19,539 nt of DNA from Bacillota bacterium (GCA_023421075.1 JAEZUM010000077.1:1-19539), one strand, 5' to 3'; positions 7,857 through 15,443 are shown, counted from the first letter of the stretch. Notes: generated by a model not told the origin, from the letters alone. A program made the numbers and translations.

Positions 7857-8040
7857 AGTTTAATCTCCTTTTCTAATAAAAAATTACAAAACTATTCTGA
7901 ACAGGCTTAAAATGCTGTTCGGAATAGTTACAAAATAGCATTAGAGTCGGAGGTACCGAAACAACTGAAAAACCTACCGAAAAGCAAACGATTCGATAAT
8001 CTTTTCAGAAGTCTCGGGTTGTCCTCCCGCCACTCTAACT
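7857..8040 (-). promoter_or_regulatory. Structured 5' leader of pnp with possible attenuator
   Basis: From the predicted start near 8040 the leader folds immediately. Nested helices pair 7941-7947 with 8032-8038, 7949-7953 with 8023-8027, 7961-7965 with 8018-8022, and 7965-7971 with 8002-8008 (the last two share one base). A separate 15-bp hairpin (7890-7904 with 7915-7929, one G/A mismatch pair in RNA orientation) is followed by U-rich sequence and lies only about 20 nt before the RBS. I do not recognise a known riboswitch class. In E. coli the pnp leader is a double-stranded structure cut by RNase III and PNPase for autoregulation; a comparable role here is inference. Confidence 0.65.
7880..7929 (-). 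terminator. Terminator-like hairpin inside the pnp leader
   Basis: Arms 7890-7904 and 7915-7929 form a 15-bp stem with a 10-nt loop. In the pnp direction the stem is followed by UUUUGUAAUUUUUU. This is an intrinsic terminator layout in front of the gene it would silence, which suggests conditional attenuation rather than simple termination. Confidence 0.6.
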
Positions 8041-8045
8041 ATAAT

Positions 8046-8054
8046 ATTATACCA
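8046..8054 (-). promoter_or_regulatory. Extended -10 promoter of pnp
   Basis: The minus strand reads TGGTATAAT (plus 8046-8054), a perfect -10 with the TGn extension. No good -35 is present (TAGCAT at 17 nt), as is common with extended -10 promoters. The predicted start falls at the first base-paired nucleotides of the leader structure. Confidence 0.7.
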
Positions 8055-8201
8055 TTATTATTACCAATATGCTACATTTTTTTTCATACGAAGTAAATCA
8101 CATTAAAAATAAAGTGCAGGTATCTTATTACAATCCATGAAAACACTTCCAATTAATGAGATAAGCGAATCAGAAGCACAAATACGGACCACATAAAGAA
8201 A

Positions 8202-8256
8202 CAGCTATTTCAACCCTTCCCTTATCCTTCGATAATAAGTCGTTTTGAAATAGCTG
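8202..8256 (-). terminator. Terminator of the YmaF-family gene
   Basis: Arms 8202-8213 and 8245-8256 pair perfectly over 12 bp, with a smaller CTTAT/ATAAG helix inside the loop. Transcribed from the gene, the stem is followed by UUUCUUUAUG. An outer 5-bp ACGGA/TCCGT pair (8184-8188/8258-8262) could extend it. It separates this gene from pnp. Confidence 0.75.
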
Positions 8257-8277
8257 CTCCGTCTGTCTCTTATTGTA

Positions 8278-8739
8278 TTAATAATTTATACCACCGTGAT
8301 AGTGATGATGACAATGCTCATCATGATTGCAATCCGGTTTATGCTTCTTCTCAATTGGATTTTCAATTAAGGTAGCAGCTTCAAACTCATGTCTATGCCC
8401 ATCATCTACCGATGTGACAGACTCAATGAAATGGACATGTCTATCCCCTACCGGGATTGCACATCCGGTCTTCCCACGGAACTCATGGTAATGGTCATCG
8501 TAAAAATCGGTCCGAAAGCATACCTCATGAATATGCTCTCCTTCTCCTACCGGACATGCTTCCTCCGTAACCGTACAGAAACGATGGTTATGCGGATCGT
8601 CTTCCTCTGCAAATTTTACACTGCCTTGCAGCTCATGCACATGCTTTTGTTTCTCATGGCAATGCTCCTCTTTCATATTCATACTCGGATAGCTGTTACG
8701 ATAATTATTGTAATTGTTATTTCTTCCTCTATAACCCAT
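8278..8739 (-). CDS. YmaF family histidine-rich protein
   Basis: A 153-residue soluble protein that matches the YmaF family pattern, whose function is unknown. It holds 21 histidines. Six HxH pairs occur at 33/35, 50/52, 69/71, 83/85, 101/103 and 115/117, forming three tandem units of about 33 residues, each with a first HVHE- or HIHE-like motif and a second DDxHxHEF-like motif. The N-terminus (residues 1-20) is Asn/Tyr/Arg-rich and probably disordered; the C-terminus ends in a CNHDEHCHHHYH cluster. The spacing suggests metal binding, which is inference. AAGGAG lies 8 nt before the ATG. It follows the MATE gene by about 230 nt and has its own terminator, so it may be a single-gene unit. I saw no convincing promoter. 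Confidence 0.8.
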   Translation of the reverse strand: MGYRGRNNNYNNYRNSYPSMNMKEEHCHEKQKHVHELQGSVKFAEEDDPHNHRFCTVTEEACPVGEGEHIHEVCFRTDFYDDHYHEFRGKTGCAIPVGDRHVHFIESVTSVDDGHRHEFEAATLIENPIEKKHKPDCNHDEHCHHHYHGGINY

Positions 8740-8898
8740 ACAGATTACTCCTTATATATTGTTATGCGAACCGGACGACATCTGCGAAATCCATCCTTGC
8801 GCATTCAATATATAAATATGATTTGGCGGAGTAATATGTGTCATATATGAGTGAATTTTGTAAAATAAAAATCAATTAGTTTCCCAAAGAAACCGCTC

Positions 8899-8971
8899 AT
8901 TACAAGGATCTTAGGATCTTGTTATACAGAGATCTTGTAATAAGGTTTTTCTTATTATACAGCGTTCTTGT
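8899..8971. repeat. Hairpins and short direct repeats after the MATE gene
   Basis: Arms 8899-8911 and 8930-8941 form a 12-bp stem with one bulged base, and a second 6-bp hairpin lies at 8939-8956. TTATACAG followed three bases later by TCTTGT occurs at 8922-8938 and again at 8955-8971, where it touches the MATE stop codon. The group may end the MATE transcript, but no U-tract follows on the minus strand. Confidence 0.5.
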
Positions 8972-10368
8972 TATGCTACAATATTCTTCAACCACTTCTT
9001 CTTGCGATATCTCATATATCCAAAGACCAGCTTATAAATCTCTTCGGTCGTGATCATGGCATATACAAAATAAATCGGCAAATGTAAGACCAAACCGCCG
9101 AGTACTGCCATCGGTATACCGATCAGCCATACACTGCTGACATCCAGGAATAAAGCTGCTTTGGTATCGCCACCGCTTCTGAGAATTGCTACGATAATAA
9201 GACAATTCAACATTCTTATCGGTGTATAAATCGCAAAGGTAATAATGCAATAACGAATATATTGATTTACTGTTTCGGACATTTCGAATATTCCGATTAC
9301 CGGTTCCTTCACGAGTACAACAATGATTGCTCCAATCACGGAAAGACCAAACAATAATACCATATAATACTTGGCATGCTGTTCTGCCCGGTCTAGCTTA
9401 TCGGCACCCATTTCGTTGCCGAGAATAACCGCAGCTGCATTACAAATACCAAAGAAGAATACCAATGCAACCTGCTCTACCGTACCGGTAATCGTGATTG
9501 ACGCAGTTGCAGCATCTCCCATTCGACCGTATACCAGGGAATACATGGTTACACCCAGTCCCCACATAAACTCGTTTGCTATAACAGGCGCTGCAGTACT
9601 CAGATATTTATTAACAAAGGTACGATGCAGAAAGGCTACTCCGTTTTCCTTTGCTTTCTCATATTTCGTATGTACAAAATCTCCAACTCCGCCATCCCCT
9701 GCCTTATGTAGATAAACAATGATCAATAATGCACCGACCTCAACAACTCGTGCTAAAAGAGTTGCAATTGCCGCACCGGCAACCCCTAATTCCGGTAAAC
9801 CAAGCTTACCAAAGATAAGACCGTAATTAAGAACCACATTTACAACGATGGCAATGGAGGTAATCGCAACCGGCAGCTTGACATAGTTCATACTACGTAG
9901 TACTGCTACATAGCAATTGGTGATTGCGGTTAACGGATAGCTGATTGCGATAATTCCAAGATAGATCGCACCAATTTTTATCATCTCCTCCGAAGGCGTA
10001 AAGATTCTCATTACAAGCCTCGGAAAAAACAATCCCGGTATTACAAACAGAAAGGATGCACCGACACCGATCATCAGTGACATTTTTAGAACTCGTTGAA
10101 TATTGACCAATTCCCGTTTGCCATAATACTGAGAGGCAAGAATTCCTGATCCGCTGCAGATACCGAACATTAATAAGCAGAACACAAAAAAGACCTTATT
10201 CGCTAATCCTACCGCTGCAACCGTTGTCTCACCAAGACGTCCGATCATCAATGTATCCACGAGGTTTAATACATTATTTAATAAATTCTGTAATGCTATC
10301 GGGATGGTAATTGCAAAGGTCTTCGAAAGAAAGGCCTTATCCTTCAGCATATTTTTAATTAGTGTCAT
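8971..10368 (-). CDS. MATE family efflux transporter
   Basis: A 465-residue integral membrane protein with two homologous six-helix MatE modules, about 12 transmembrane segments in total. Family signatures are the N-terminal IPIALQNLLNNVLNLVDTLMIGRLGETTVAAVGLANKVFF region and, in the second module, WGLGVTMYSLVYGRMGDAATASITITGTVEQ. MATE proteins expel drugs or metabolites in exchange for Na+ or H+; the substrate cannot be told from the sequence. It lies between rpsO and pnp, which are often adjacent in Firmicutes, so it is probably a lineage-specific insertion. The rpsO terminator ends just upstream, and a promoter with a palindrome precedes the gene, implying independent control. The RBS is GAGGG, 9 nt before the ATG. 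Confidence 0.93.
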   Translation of the reverse strand: MTLIKNMLKDKAFLSKTFAITIPIALQNLLNNVLNLVDTLMIGRLGETTVAAVGLANKVFFVFCLLMFGICSGSGILASQYYGKRELVNIQRVLKMSLMIGVGASFLFVIPGLFFPRLVMRIFTPSEEMIKIGAIYLGIIAISYPLTAITNCYVAVLRSMNYVKLPVAITSIAIVVNVVLNYGLIFGKLGLPELGVAGAAIATLLARVVEVGALLIIVYLHKAGDGGVGDFVHTKYEKAKENGVAFLHRTFVNKYLSTAAPVIANEFMWGLGVTMYSLVYGRMGDAATASITITGTVEQVALVFFFGICNAAAVILGNEMGADKLDRAEQHAKYYMVLLFGLSVIGAIIVVLVKEPVIGIFEMSETVNQYIRYCIITFAIYTPIRMLNCLIIVAILRSGGDTKAALFLDVSSVWLIGIPMAVLGGLVLHLPIYFVYAMITTEEIYKLVFGYMRYRKKKWLKNIVA

Positions 10369-10394
10369 ATTCGTTTCCCTCTTCCCCTACACAA

Positions 10395-10443
10395 TTCATC
10401 ACAATCATTTTGTTCGTGATGAAAATTCGATTATATCATTATA
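10395..10443 (-). promoter_or_regulatory. MATE promoter region with operator-like palindrome
   Basis: Two overlapping minus-strand -10 boxes (plus 10430-10435 and 10438-10443) occur; the first reads TGATATAAT, an extended -10. Just downstream a perfect 8-bp inverted repeat, TTCATCAC (10395-10402) and GTGATGAA (10416-10423), spans the expected transcription start to about +30. It could be a repressor operator or a 5' hairpin. Confidence 0.5.
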
Positions 10444-10453
10444 CTCAAAGGTA

Positions 10454-10502
10454 TAAAAAAACTGCCCCATGATGAGCACAAAATGGCTAAAGCATGGGAC
10501 AG
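10454..10502 (-). terminator. Intrinsic terminator of rpsO
   Basis: Arms 10462-10471 and 10493-10502 form a 10-bp GC-rich stem with one G-U pair, followed in minus-strand RNA by seven U. It lies 25 nt past the rpsO stop codon. Confidence 0.88.
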
Positions 10503-10526
10503 CTTAAAAATCAAGTTAGAATCTTA

Positions 10527-10793
10527 CTATTTTCTTAAACCTAAACGCTCGATCAGTGAACGATAACCTTCGATGTTAGTTTTCTTTAAGTACTCAAGTA
10601 AACCTCTTCTTTGTCCTACCATCTTAAGAAGACCTCTTCTGGAATGATGGTCCTTCTTATTGCTCTTCAAATGCTCTGTTAACTCATTGATTCTCTCAGA
10701 TAAAAGTGCGATTTGAACCTCCGGAGATCCTGTATCCTCAGGTGTTCTACCGAAGTTTTTGATGATGTCCTGTTTTTTCTCTTTACTAATCAT
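10527..10793 (-). CDS. rpsO: 30S ribosomal protein S15
   Basis: The 88 residues (MISKEKKQDIIKNFGRTPED to the LGLRK end) match S15 in full length and sequence. S15 binds the 16S rRNA central domain at the three-way junction early in 30S assembly. Conserved RNA-contact stretches are visible: DTGSPEVQIALLSERI, DHHSRRGLLKMVGQRRGLL and YLKKTNIEGY. AAAGGAG lies 8 nt before the ATG. The gene is monocistronic here: it has its own promoter and a strong terminator. Confidence 0.98.
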   Translation of the reverse strand: MISKEKKQDIIKNFGRTPEDTGSPEVQIALLSERINELTEHLKSNKKDHHSRRGLLKMVGQRRGLLEYLKKTNIEGYRSLIERLGLRK

Positions 10794-10876
10794 TGTATTA
10801 TTCTCCTTTCGTTGAAACGCCTAATACCAAGAAGAAGGTCGGAGTGTCCAAATTCTGAGTATTGGCTGATTATCAC
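10794..10876 (-). promoter_or_regulatory. rpsO leader, candidate S15 autoregulatory RNA
   Basis: The leader of about 80 nt contains a 9-bp helix with one bulge pairing 10819-10828 with 10858-10866; it starts soon after the predicted transcription start and ends 10-15 nt before the RBS. S15 represses its own mRNA in several phyla through leader structures that differ between lineages. That this leader does so is inference. Confidence 0.4.
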
Positions 10877-10882
10877 TATGGT

Positions 10883-10911
10883 ATAGTAACATATTACAAA
10901 CTTATTGTAAA
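10883..10911 (-). promoter_or_regulatory. Promoter of rpsO
   Basis: On the minus strand TTTACA (plus 10906-10911) and TACTAT (plus 10883-10888) are spaced by exactly 17 nt, at the end of the ABC permease gene. Confidence 0.75.
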
Positions 10912-10928
10912 CATTTTTTTATTTATTA

Positions 10929-12533
10929 TCAAGCTTTTCCCGTATATTCTGATTTGTCGATCAGATTTCCGCACGCTAAAAATATTATACCTGCTATGGT
11001 AAGACAGAATACGGAGAACGGAAGTGTACAAAGGAAGACCAAGGCCGGAGGTAATAATATGGCAGCTACTACGGTCACCCCGATTGCCGGTCCCATAACC
11101 ACCATAAGTAAACCCAGACCTAAGATCATCTGAACCAGCTTATTCGGCTGACCGCCGAGTACTCTCTGATACAGTATGGTCAACGCAACAAATACTGCTC
11201 CGGAGGAGGTATATGCAATTGCGGACAGGAAGCCGGTCAGAGGATCGGTTCCGCCGAGCAGAACCATAATCAGAAACATCAGAAAACCGTCAACCCCATG
11301 CTTGATCAAGGAGGATAAAGAGGCAGCAAAGACCTTTTTTATCGACTTCTCCGGTATTAAGTAAATATAAGGCTTCGTTAATTCAAGCTTCAGTTTACCC
11401 ATCATAGAGAAAATAAATTGCATATACACTGCGGTGCCCAATACTCCGTAGGCGGCTGCGGAAGGTACATTATAACGATTGAAATAATAACCTGCAACAC
11501 CTGCTCCAAGGATCAGAAAGAAGGTATAGCTATCCACAAAAATTATTCTGCTCTTTCTTCTCATCTCCAGAATATGCTTATATAAGAAGGTATTCGCTCC
11601 GTTTCCATGCTTAATCCCTTGTTCATTATCCTTGATTTTGATCTTCTTTGTGCTCACCTTCGGAATACTTCGTCCTTCCTTCGCCGCGGTCAAGGTATTA
11701 AAGGTTGTCTCTGTGGATACCAGAACATCCTCATAATAATCCGCAGATCCCATGGTCAGAAGGGATACAATCATTCCTCCGAATACGAAAAATAAAATTA
11801 ATGGAATGAGAATCATCGGTAACGAGCTCTGGACTACGCCATGGAAGAACATTGTGACCCAGCCTGCCACCGGCACATAACCAAACCAATTCTGATCCAT
11901 CAGCCCCAAAGCGGCTTGCATAATTCCGATTTGCTCCTGCTTCTGTATAAAGAGCACACCGGCGATTAGGATGGCAAACAACGAATATAGAAGGATCCAG
12001 ACCAGCCTTTTACGCTCCGGGTTACCATTGGAGAAGATATAGATTCCGATGGATAACAATTGGCAGAATAATACCATCAATGCAAAGATTAAAAAGAGCG
12101 CAAATATCTCTTTCACACCATATCCAAAATTCGATTTTAAATTCCCAATCTGATAAAATATAAAAATTGACCCGAGCAAGGATTTCCCTAAGGTACTGAT
12201 TAAGCCATACATTAGTATCTTTTTCGAAGAAATCGGTGCAACGAATAATAATCCGACATCCGGCATTGTAAACAAGCTAGAGCCGGTGGATAAACCGGTA
12301 TTCGTAAACATCCAAAGATATAATAAGCCCAGTCCGGCTAATATAAGCAATAAGATACGCTCATCCGCAAAGTTCATTCGCTTCATATCCTTGTTAACCA
12401 CCAATAATATCACAACTGAAAACACAACAAAGGCTAATATAACGAGATATAATACCAATAAAGCCGGCTTCTTCTTCAGAGATAGGATACGGTTCTTAAA
12501 GCGGGTAATCAATAAATAAGACAATGCCTTCAT
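10929..12533 (-). CDS. ABC exporter permease (putative ABC_export family)
   Basis: A 534-residue polytopic membrane protein with roughly 10-12 hydrophobic segments. The N-terminus is basic and cytoplasmic (RFKNRILSLKKKPALL), followed by a helix, then paired segments to about residue 260, a hydrophilic charged stretch of about 60 residues (EGRSIPKVSTKKIKIKDNEQGIKHG) and a second membrane half. The wording TGSSLFTMPDVGLLFVAPISSKKILMYGL resembles the putative ABC exporter family of Firmicutes. It starts 2 nt after the ATPase stop codon, so the two are translationally coupled and form one transporter. The substrate is unknown. The RBS (GGAGAGAGG) lies inside the end of the ATPase gene. Confidence 0.85.
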   Translation of the reverse strand: MKALSYLLITRFKNRILSLKKKPALLVLYLVILAFVVFSVVILLVVNKDMKRMNFADERILLLILAGLGLLYLWMFTNTGLSTGSSLFTMPDVGLLFVAPISSKKILMYGLISTLGKSLLGSIFIFYQIGNLKSNFGYGVKEIFALFLIFALMVLFCQLLSIGIYIFSNGNPERKRLVWILLYSLFAILIAGVLFIQKQEQIGIMQAALGLMDQNWFGYVPVAGWVTMFFHGVVQSSLPMILIPLILFFVFGGMIVSLLTMGSADYYEDVLVSTETTFNTLTAAKEGRSIPKVSTKKIKIKDNEQGIKHGNGANTFLYKHILEMRRKSRIIFVDSYTFFLILGAGVAGYYFNRYNVPSAAAYGVLGTAVYMQFIFSMMGKLKLELTKPYIYLIPEKSIKKVFAASLSSLIKHGVDGFLMFLIMVLLGGTDPLTGFLSAIAYTSSGAVFVALTILYQRVLGGQPNKLVQMILGLGLLMVVMGPAIGVTVVAAILLPPALVFLCTLPFSVFCLTIAGIIFLACGNLIDKSEYTGKA

Positions 12534-12535
12534 GC

Positions 12536-13300
12536 TTACCTCTCTCCTTCCGCCTCAGTATTCATGATCAGCTTCTCTTTGGACATATCAAAATCATTGC
12601 CCTTATCACCCTCTGTGATTTTGAAGAATAATTGCTCCAGATCTTCACCGGAGCCCTCAATTTCTTTTCTTGTTCTTCTGGCAGCAATTCTGCCATTCAT
12701 CATTATATTGGTACTGTCCCAGAATTCCTCCACGCTATCCAGCATATGAGTACTAATTAAAATTGATGCCCCTTGATTACGCAGCTCCATCAGCAGCTTT
12801 TTCAGTTCCTTAATCGCATGAGGATCCAACCCAACCAAAGGCTCATCAAACAGAATCACTTTCGGTTCCGGTAATAAACCGCAGCAGATACTAACCTTCT
12901 GCTGCATACCCTTTGACAGTTCATTGCCTAGCTTTTTCTTCTTATCCTCTAATTCAAACCGTGTGAGGAGCTCTTCGGCACGTTCCTTCCAATTCTGCAG
13001 TGAATAGGCTCTGGCTATAAACTCCATATGCTCCCATACTGTCAGCATATCATATAGTGCAGGTATTTCAGGAATATAACCCAGATCCCTCTTTGCCGGA
13101 AGGGATTTATTATCACTTCCGTTTATCAATATGTTTCCATTAAATTTTAATAATCCGGCGATGCATTTGATTATGGTCGATTTGCCCGCCCCGTTCGGTC
13201 CAAGGAGAATAGTTATCTCCTGCGGATTAATATAAAAGCTGACCTGATCATTGGCGATCAGCTTTCCGTATTTCTTTGTGACATTATTTACTTGTAACAT
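12536..13300 (-). CDS. ABC transporter ATP-binding protein
   Basis: A 254-residue ATPase with all motifs intact: Walker A GPNGAGKST (34-42), signature LSKGMQQK (128-135), Walker B VILFDEP (148-154), D-loop GLDP and the H-loop His185. The usual Q-loop Gln is replaced by Glu78 in GYIPEIPALYDMLTV, a variant common in CcmA/EcsA-like exporter ATPases. The open frame extends upstream to 13492, but the start at 13300 is chosen: GGGGGG precedes it by a short spacer, the protein then begins directly with the ABC fold, and the extra 64 codons would cover the promoter and the ribF hairpin. It pairs with the downstream permease. The acidic tail after the ATPase core (residues ~225-254) is ordinary for the group. 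Confidence 0.95.
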   Translation of the reverse strand: MLQVNNVTKKYGKLIANDQVSFYINPQEITILLGPNGAGKSTIIKCIAGLLKFNGNILINGSDNKSLPAKRDLGYIPEIPALYDMLTVWEHMEFIARAYSLQNWKERAEELLTRFELEDKKKKLGNELSKGMQQKVSICCGLLPEPKVILFDEPLVGLDPHAIKELKKLLMELRNQGASILISTHMLDSVEEFWDSTNIMMNGRIAARRTRKEIEGSGEDLEQLFFKITEGDKGNDFDMSKEKLIMNTEAEGER

Positions 13301-13350
13301 AATTCTACCCCCCGTGGCTTTTGTTGATTGAGATACGCTAAACTTTCTAT

Positions 13351-13379
13351 AGTATACAATAAAATAAATCCTCTTGAAA
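13351..13379 (-). promoter_or_regulatory. Probable promoter of the ABC exporter pair
   Basis: On the minus strand TTTCAA (plus 13374-13379) stands 17 nt before TATACT (plus 13351-13356). The leader is about 45 nt. The -35 is weak. Confidence 0.5.
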
Positions 13380-13457
13380 GTATTTTCCAGATTTTTAATT
13401 ATTTTATAATTTATCTCGTAAGTTATCACCTCATTTATATGTAGCAGCATAATAAGA

Positions 13458-13527
13458 CCGCCAGTCGATAAACAACTGGCGGCAGAAATCATTTTTATAT
13501 TTCAGTGTCCACTTGATGGTGGCACAC
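13458..13527 (-). terminator. Double hairpin after ribF
   Basis: Two hairpins follow the ribF stop. The first pairs 13505-13512 with 13519-13527 (8 bp, one bulge). The second pairs 13458-13465 with 13475-13482 (perfect, GC-rich 8 bp) and is followed by UCUUAUUAU, a poor U-tract. They probably end the infB-ribF operon. Confidence 0.5.
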
Positions 13528-13552
13528 AAGCTCCGCAATGGGGTGGTTTTGT

Positions 13553-14476
13553 TTAACTGTTTTGATTAAGGTATTTTTTCGCGAATAAAATATCTTCTCT
13601 CATCTTAATCACAAGCTCTTCGATTGAGCCGAATTTTAATTCAGGACGCATGTAGTATAATAGCTCAACTTCGATCATCTCACCATAGAGATCCGTATCA
13701 AAGTCAAATATAAATGTTTCGACTCCAATATAATCTTCTTCTCCAACCGTCGGCTTATATCCAATGTTTGTTACACCGTCGTGAAGCTTTCCGTCAAACA
13801 GGGTTTTTGATACATAAACACCACAGGGCGGTAGCAGCTTTGTCGTTGTAGGGATAAGATTCGTGGTTGGCATTCCGATGGTACGTCCAATTCGTCGACC
13901 ATGCATAACCTCACCACGAATGGTATAAGGGCTTCCAAGCATTGCGTTTGCCGCTTCGAGATCCCCCTGCTTCAATGCTTTTCGTATGGATGAGCTACTG
14001 ATCATTTCATGCTTCCAGGTTCTCTTCTCAATCGCGATTACCTGATAACCATAGACTGCTTCATACTCTTTGAGCAGAGTCACATCTCCTTTTGCTTTAT
14101 ATCCAAAACGAAAATCCTGTCCGACTACAATTACCTTAACATCCAGTTTTCCGACTAAAATATCTTTAATAAAGTCCTCCGGCTCCATGGATCTGGTTTC
14201 CTTTGTGAACGGATAAGAGATCAGCACGTCAATACCGGAATGATTCAGCTTAGCCACCTTCTCTTCCTCAGTATAGATCAGCTCAAACTCCTTATCCGAA
14301 AAGAGATTACCGGGATGCATCAGGAAACTGAACATAACCGCAGTTAACCCCTGCTGTTTATAAGAAATGACCCGGTTGATCAGCTCCTGATGTCCCAGAT
14401 GAAGGCCATCAAACTTTCCCAGAGTAACCGCCGTATTCGTATATTTAAATTCTGTATTTCCAGCTACGTATTCCAT
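13553..14476 (-). CDS. ribF: Bifunctional riboflavin kinase / FMN adenylyltransferase
   Basis: A 307-residue enzyme making FMN and then FAD from riboflavin and ATP. The N-terminal nucleotidyltransferase domain shows GKFDGLHLGHQ (residues 20-30; most homologues have GxFDGVHxGH) and SSSSIRKAL. The C-terminal riboflavin kinase domain shows GRRIGRTIGMPTTNL and a TNIGYKPTV stretch, then ETFIFDFDTDLYGE and a long C-terminal helix. A GTG at 14488 opens the frame 4 codons earlier, but the ATG at 14476 is preferred because GGAGG lies 5 nt before it and the GTG itself overlaps that RBS. It follows truB by 40 nt; truB-ribF adjacency is usual in bacteria. Confidence 0.96.
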   Translation of the reverse strand: MEYVAGNTEFKYTNTAVTLGKFDGLHLGHQELINRVISYKQQGLTAVMFSFLMHPGNLFSDKEFELIYTEEEKVAKLNHSGIDVLISYPFTKETRSMEPEDFIKDILVGKLDVKVIVVGQDFRFGYKAKGDVTLLKEYEAVYGYQVIAIEKRTWKHEMISSSSIRKALKQGDLEAANAMLGSPYTIRGEVMHGRRIGRTIGMPTTNLIPTTTKLLPPCGVYVSKTLFDGKLHDGVTNIGYKPTVGEEDYIGVETFIFDFDTDLYGEMIEVELLYYMRPELKFGSIEELVIKMREDILFAKKYLNQNS

Positions 14477-14516
14477 AGTATCCTCCACGATTGCAGGTCA
14501 TCGCATTGCTTCTGTG

Positions 14517-15419
14517 TTACAAGAACATCTTATAAGGCTTATACAGCATCTCATCACTCAGGTAGGTATATAATCCAATAAAATGTTCGTCACTGTCAAA
14601 TACCCGGACCAGCTGACTATCTGGATCCTGCAATATCTCCTTTACATGCTCCGGTGTAAACAGATTACCATTATAGATTAATTTATTAAAATCATTCGCT
14701 ACGATCACCTTAGGATAATGGGCAAATACTTCCTCCACCGTTACGATGTGCTCTTGTAGCTTTGCTTCGCGAACTAGTGCCTCAATCTCGGAAAGTCTAA
14801 GTGCCTCTTCTACCCGAAAGGCACCCACTGCAGTTCGTTCAAGACTCTTCATTGCAGCCCCACAACCCAGGCTTTCACCGATATCATGCAGAAGTGTTCG
14901 GATATAAGTCCCCTTTCCACATTCCACGAGGGCTGTAAATTCGTTCTCCTCAGGATTATAATCCAATAAGCAGATATTCTTGATTACAACGAGACGTCTC
15001 TCCCGTTCGATTTCCTTTCCCTGTCTTGCCAGCTCATAGAGTTTTTTACCATCCACCTTGATGGCAGAGTACATGGGCGGAAGCTGTAGGTATTCTCCTA
15101 TGTAGCCATTTATTGCCTTCTGAAGTTCTTCTAGTCTGACATTAACCTCACCGATTGTCATAACCTTGCCCGTCAGATCCTGAGTATCCGTGGTAATGCC
15201 AAGCTTACAAACGGCTTTATAGGTCTTATCCTTGTCCGTAATCAGATCTACCAGTTTGGTGGCCTTGCCGACACAAACCGGCAGGACTCCTTCCGCATCC
15301 GGATCCAGGGTTCCCGTATGACCGATTTTTTTCATTTTTAAGATACCCCTCATTTTAGCCACTACATCATGAGAGGTATATCCTTTTTCCTTATAGACAT
15401 TTATGATTCCATCAAACAA
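14517..15419 (-). CDS. truB: tRNA pseudouridine(55) synthase TruB
   Basis: A 300-residue enzyme that converts U55 in the tRNA T-loop to pseudouridine. The catalytic motif GHTGTLDPDAEGVLPVCVG contains the nucleophile Asp39. Other TruB marks are NVYKEKGYTSHDVV at the N-terminus, YLQLPPMYSAIKVDGKKLYELAR, and VECGKGTYIRTLLHDIGESLGCGA; a PUA-like C-terminal segment follows VEEVFAHYPKVIVANDFN. The start codon is TTG (plus 15417-15419): no in-frame ATG is near, AAGGAG lies 9 nt ahead, and starting there gives the expected MFDGIINVYK N-terminus. It begins 24 nt after the DHH gene. Confidence 0.96.
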   Translation of the reverse strand: MFDGIINVYKEKGYTSHDVVAKMRGILKMKKIGHTGTLDPDAEGVLPVCVGKATKLVDLITDKDKTYKAVCKLGITTDTQDLTGKVMTIGEVNVRLEELQKAINGYIGEYLQLPPMYSAIKVDGKKLYELARQGKEIERERRLVVIKNICLLDYNPEENEFTALVECGKGTYIRTLLHDIGESLGCGAAMKSLERTAVGAFRVEEALRLSEIEALVREAKLQEHIVTVEEVFAHYPKVIVANDFNKLIYNGNLFTPEHVKEILQDPDSQLVRVFDSDEHFIGLYTYLSDEMLYKPYKMFL

Positions 15420-15443
15420 TTGTCAGTACTCCTTATCAAAGCC

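Noticed and set aside
8389..8850. Plus-strand frame of 153 codons opposite the YmaF-family gene
   Set aside because: It mirrors the histidine codons of the real gene, has no RBS and its Met/Ile/Val-rich product looks like an antisense artefact.
8899..8971. Repeats near the MATE stop as a transposon end or attachment site
   Set aside because: They are short, imperfect and have no recombinase gene or flanking duplication.
12564..13492. Longer form of the ABC ATPase starting at 13492
   Set aside because: The extra N-terminal residues do not resemble an ABC domain and the region holds a promoter and the ribF hairpin; the start at 13300 has a good RBS.
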